Shown one piece after another: positions 39,818 to 39,915 of a stretch of 39,915 bases of DNA. Under the pieces are notes generated by a model. The model ran no database searches. It worked only from the letters and a program-made list of their open reading frames with translations, and was not told the origin of the DNA. Origin of the DNA: JBEKDJ01 sp050014415 (GTDB taxonomy: Bacteria; Desulfobacterota; BSN033; UBA1163); assembly GCA_050014415.1 (NCBI GenBank), contig JBEKDJ010000025.1, positions 1-39,915 on the forward strand, in the 5' to 3' direction. The position numbers and the translations under genes were made by a program. Positions within the stretch are counted from its first letter, which is position 1. Each line of letters starts with the position of its first letter.

Positions 39818-39915
39818 TGCTTTTAGTTGGTTTAGTCCCTTGATACGAGACGGCCATGAGTGACCGTTTCTGTAGATACACAAGCTTTTACAAGGCGATC
39901 GAAAAGCTCCTTTTC

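Noticed and set aside
1..39915. CRISPR array, rRNA operon or origin of replication
   Set aside because: No regularly spaced repeats, no rRNA-like sequence and no DnaA-box cluster were seen; the five repeated short segments are promoter-operators at irregular distances.

Overview
The window looks like a catabolic island in an anaerobic (or at least low-oxygen) bacterium. It has several beta-oxidation-type enzymes, two Fe-S/flavin 'dienoyl-CoA reductase-type' proteins, a molybdenum hydroxylase operon, electron-transfer flavoprotein genes and a branched-chain-amino-acid-type ABC transporter. Gene content and codon style suggest a Desulfobacterota (Syntrophia-like) or other metagenome-type anaerobe. 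That placement is an inference; no marker gene in the window fixes it.

Layout. 1-4176 is a scrap zone: a DUF433 remnant, a transposase remnant, an intact pyridoxamine-phosphate-oxidase-type gene, a tRNA-Leu 3'-half next to the 3' end of a tyrosine recombinase (old integration site), an IS630-type element with perfect-looking ends, and a decayed 3-hydroxyacyl-CoA dehydrogenase. 4177-7019 holds crotonase, thiolase and a TetR regulator. 7197-10746 holds an SDR, an HpaB/AbfD-fold protein and a metal-dependent amidohydrolase/decarboxylase. On the minus strand, 16872-11019 is an amidohydrolase plus molybdenum hydroxylase operon (FAD, 2Fe-2S and Mo subunits, then an Asp-box propeller protein); its Mo subunit and propeller gene are broken. 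17442-22172 is a complete Liv-type ABC importer. 22806-35357 is a long plus-strand run with two large Fe-S flavoenzymes, two SnoaL-like proteins, a FAD-dependent dehydrogenase, a zinc alcohol dehydrogenase, two SDRs, a 3-hydroxyacyl-CoA dehydrogenase and a VOC protein. 36137-39817 has two paralogous Cys-rich small proteins, an acyl-CoA dehydrogenase, etfB and a truncated etfA.

How it fits together. The importer would bring in a carboxylic acid. Flavin enzymes, SDRs and SnoaL-like proteins would reduce, oxidise or dehydrate a ring or enone skeleton. Crotonase, 3-hydroxyacyl-CoA dehydrogenase, thiolase and acyl-CoA dehydrogenase/ETF would finish by beta-oxidation. The mix recalls the bile-acid 7-dehydroxylation (bai) gene set, but no CoA ligase or CoA transferase is present, so the substrate is unknown.

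The strongest new signal is regulatory: five promoters share a -35 box and a near-palindromic operator (core CGAGYGCTCG) just past the -10. One lies in front of the tetR gene itself, so the cluster looks like one local TetR regulon. The second theme is decay: about ten genes are broken, often with lesions that can be reconstructed by eye.
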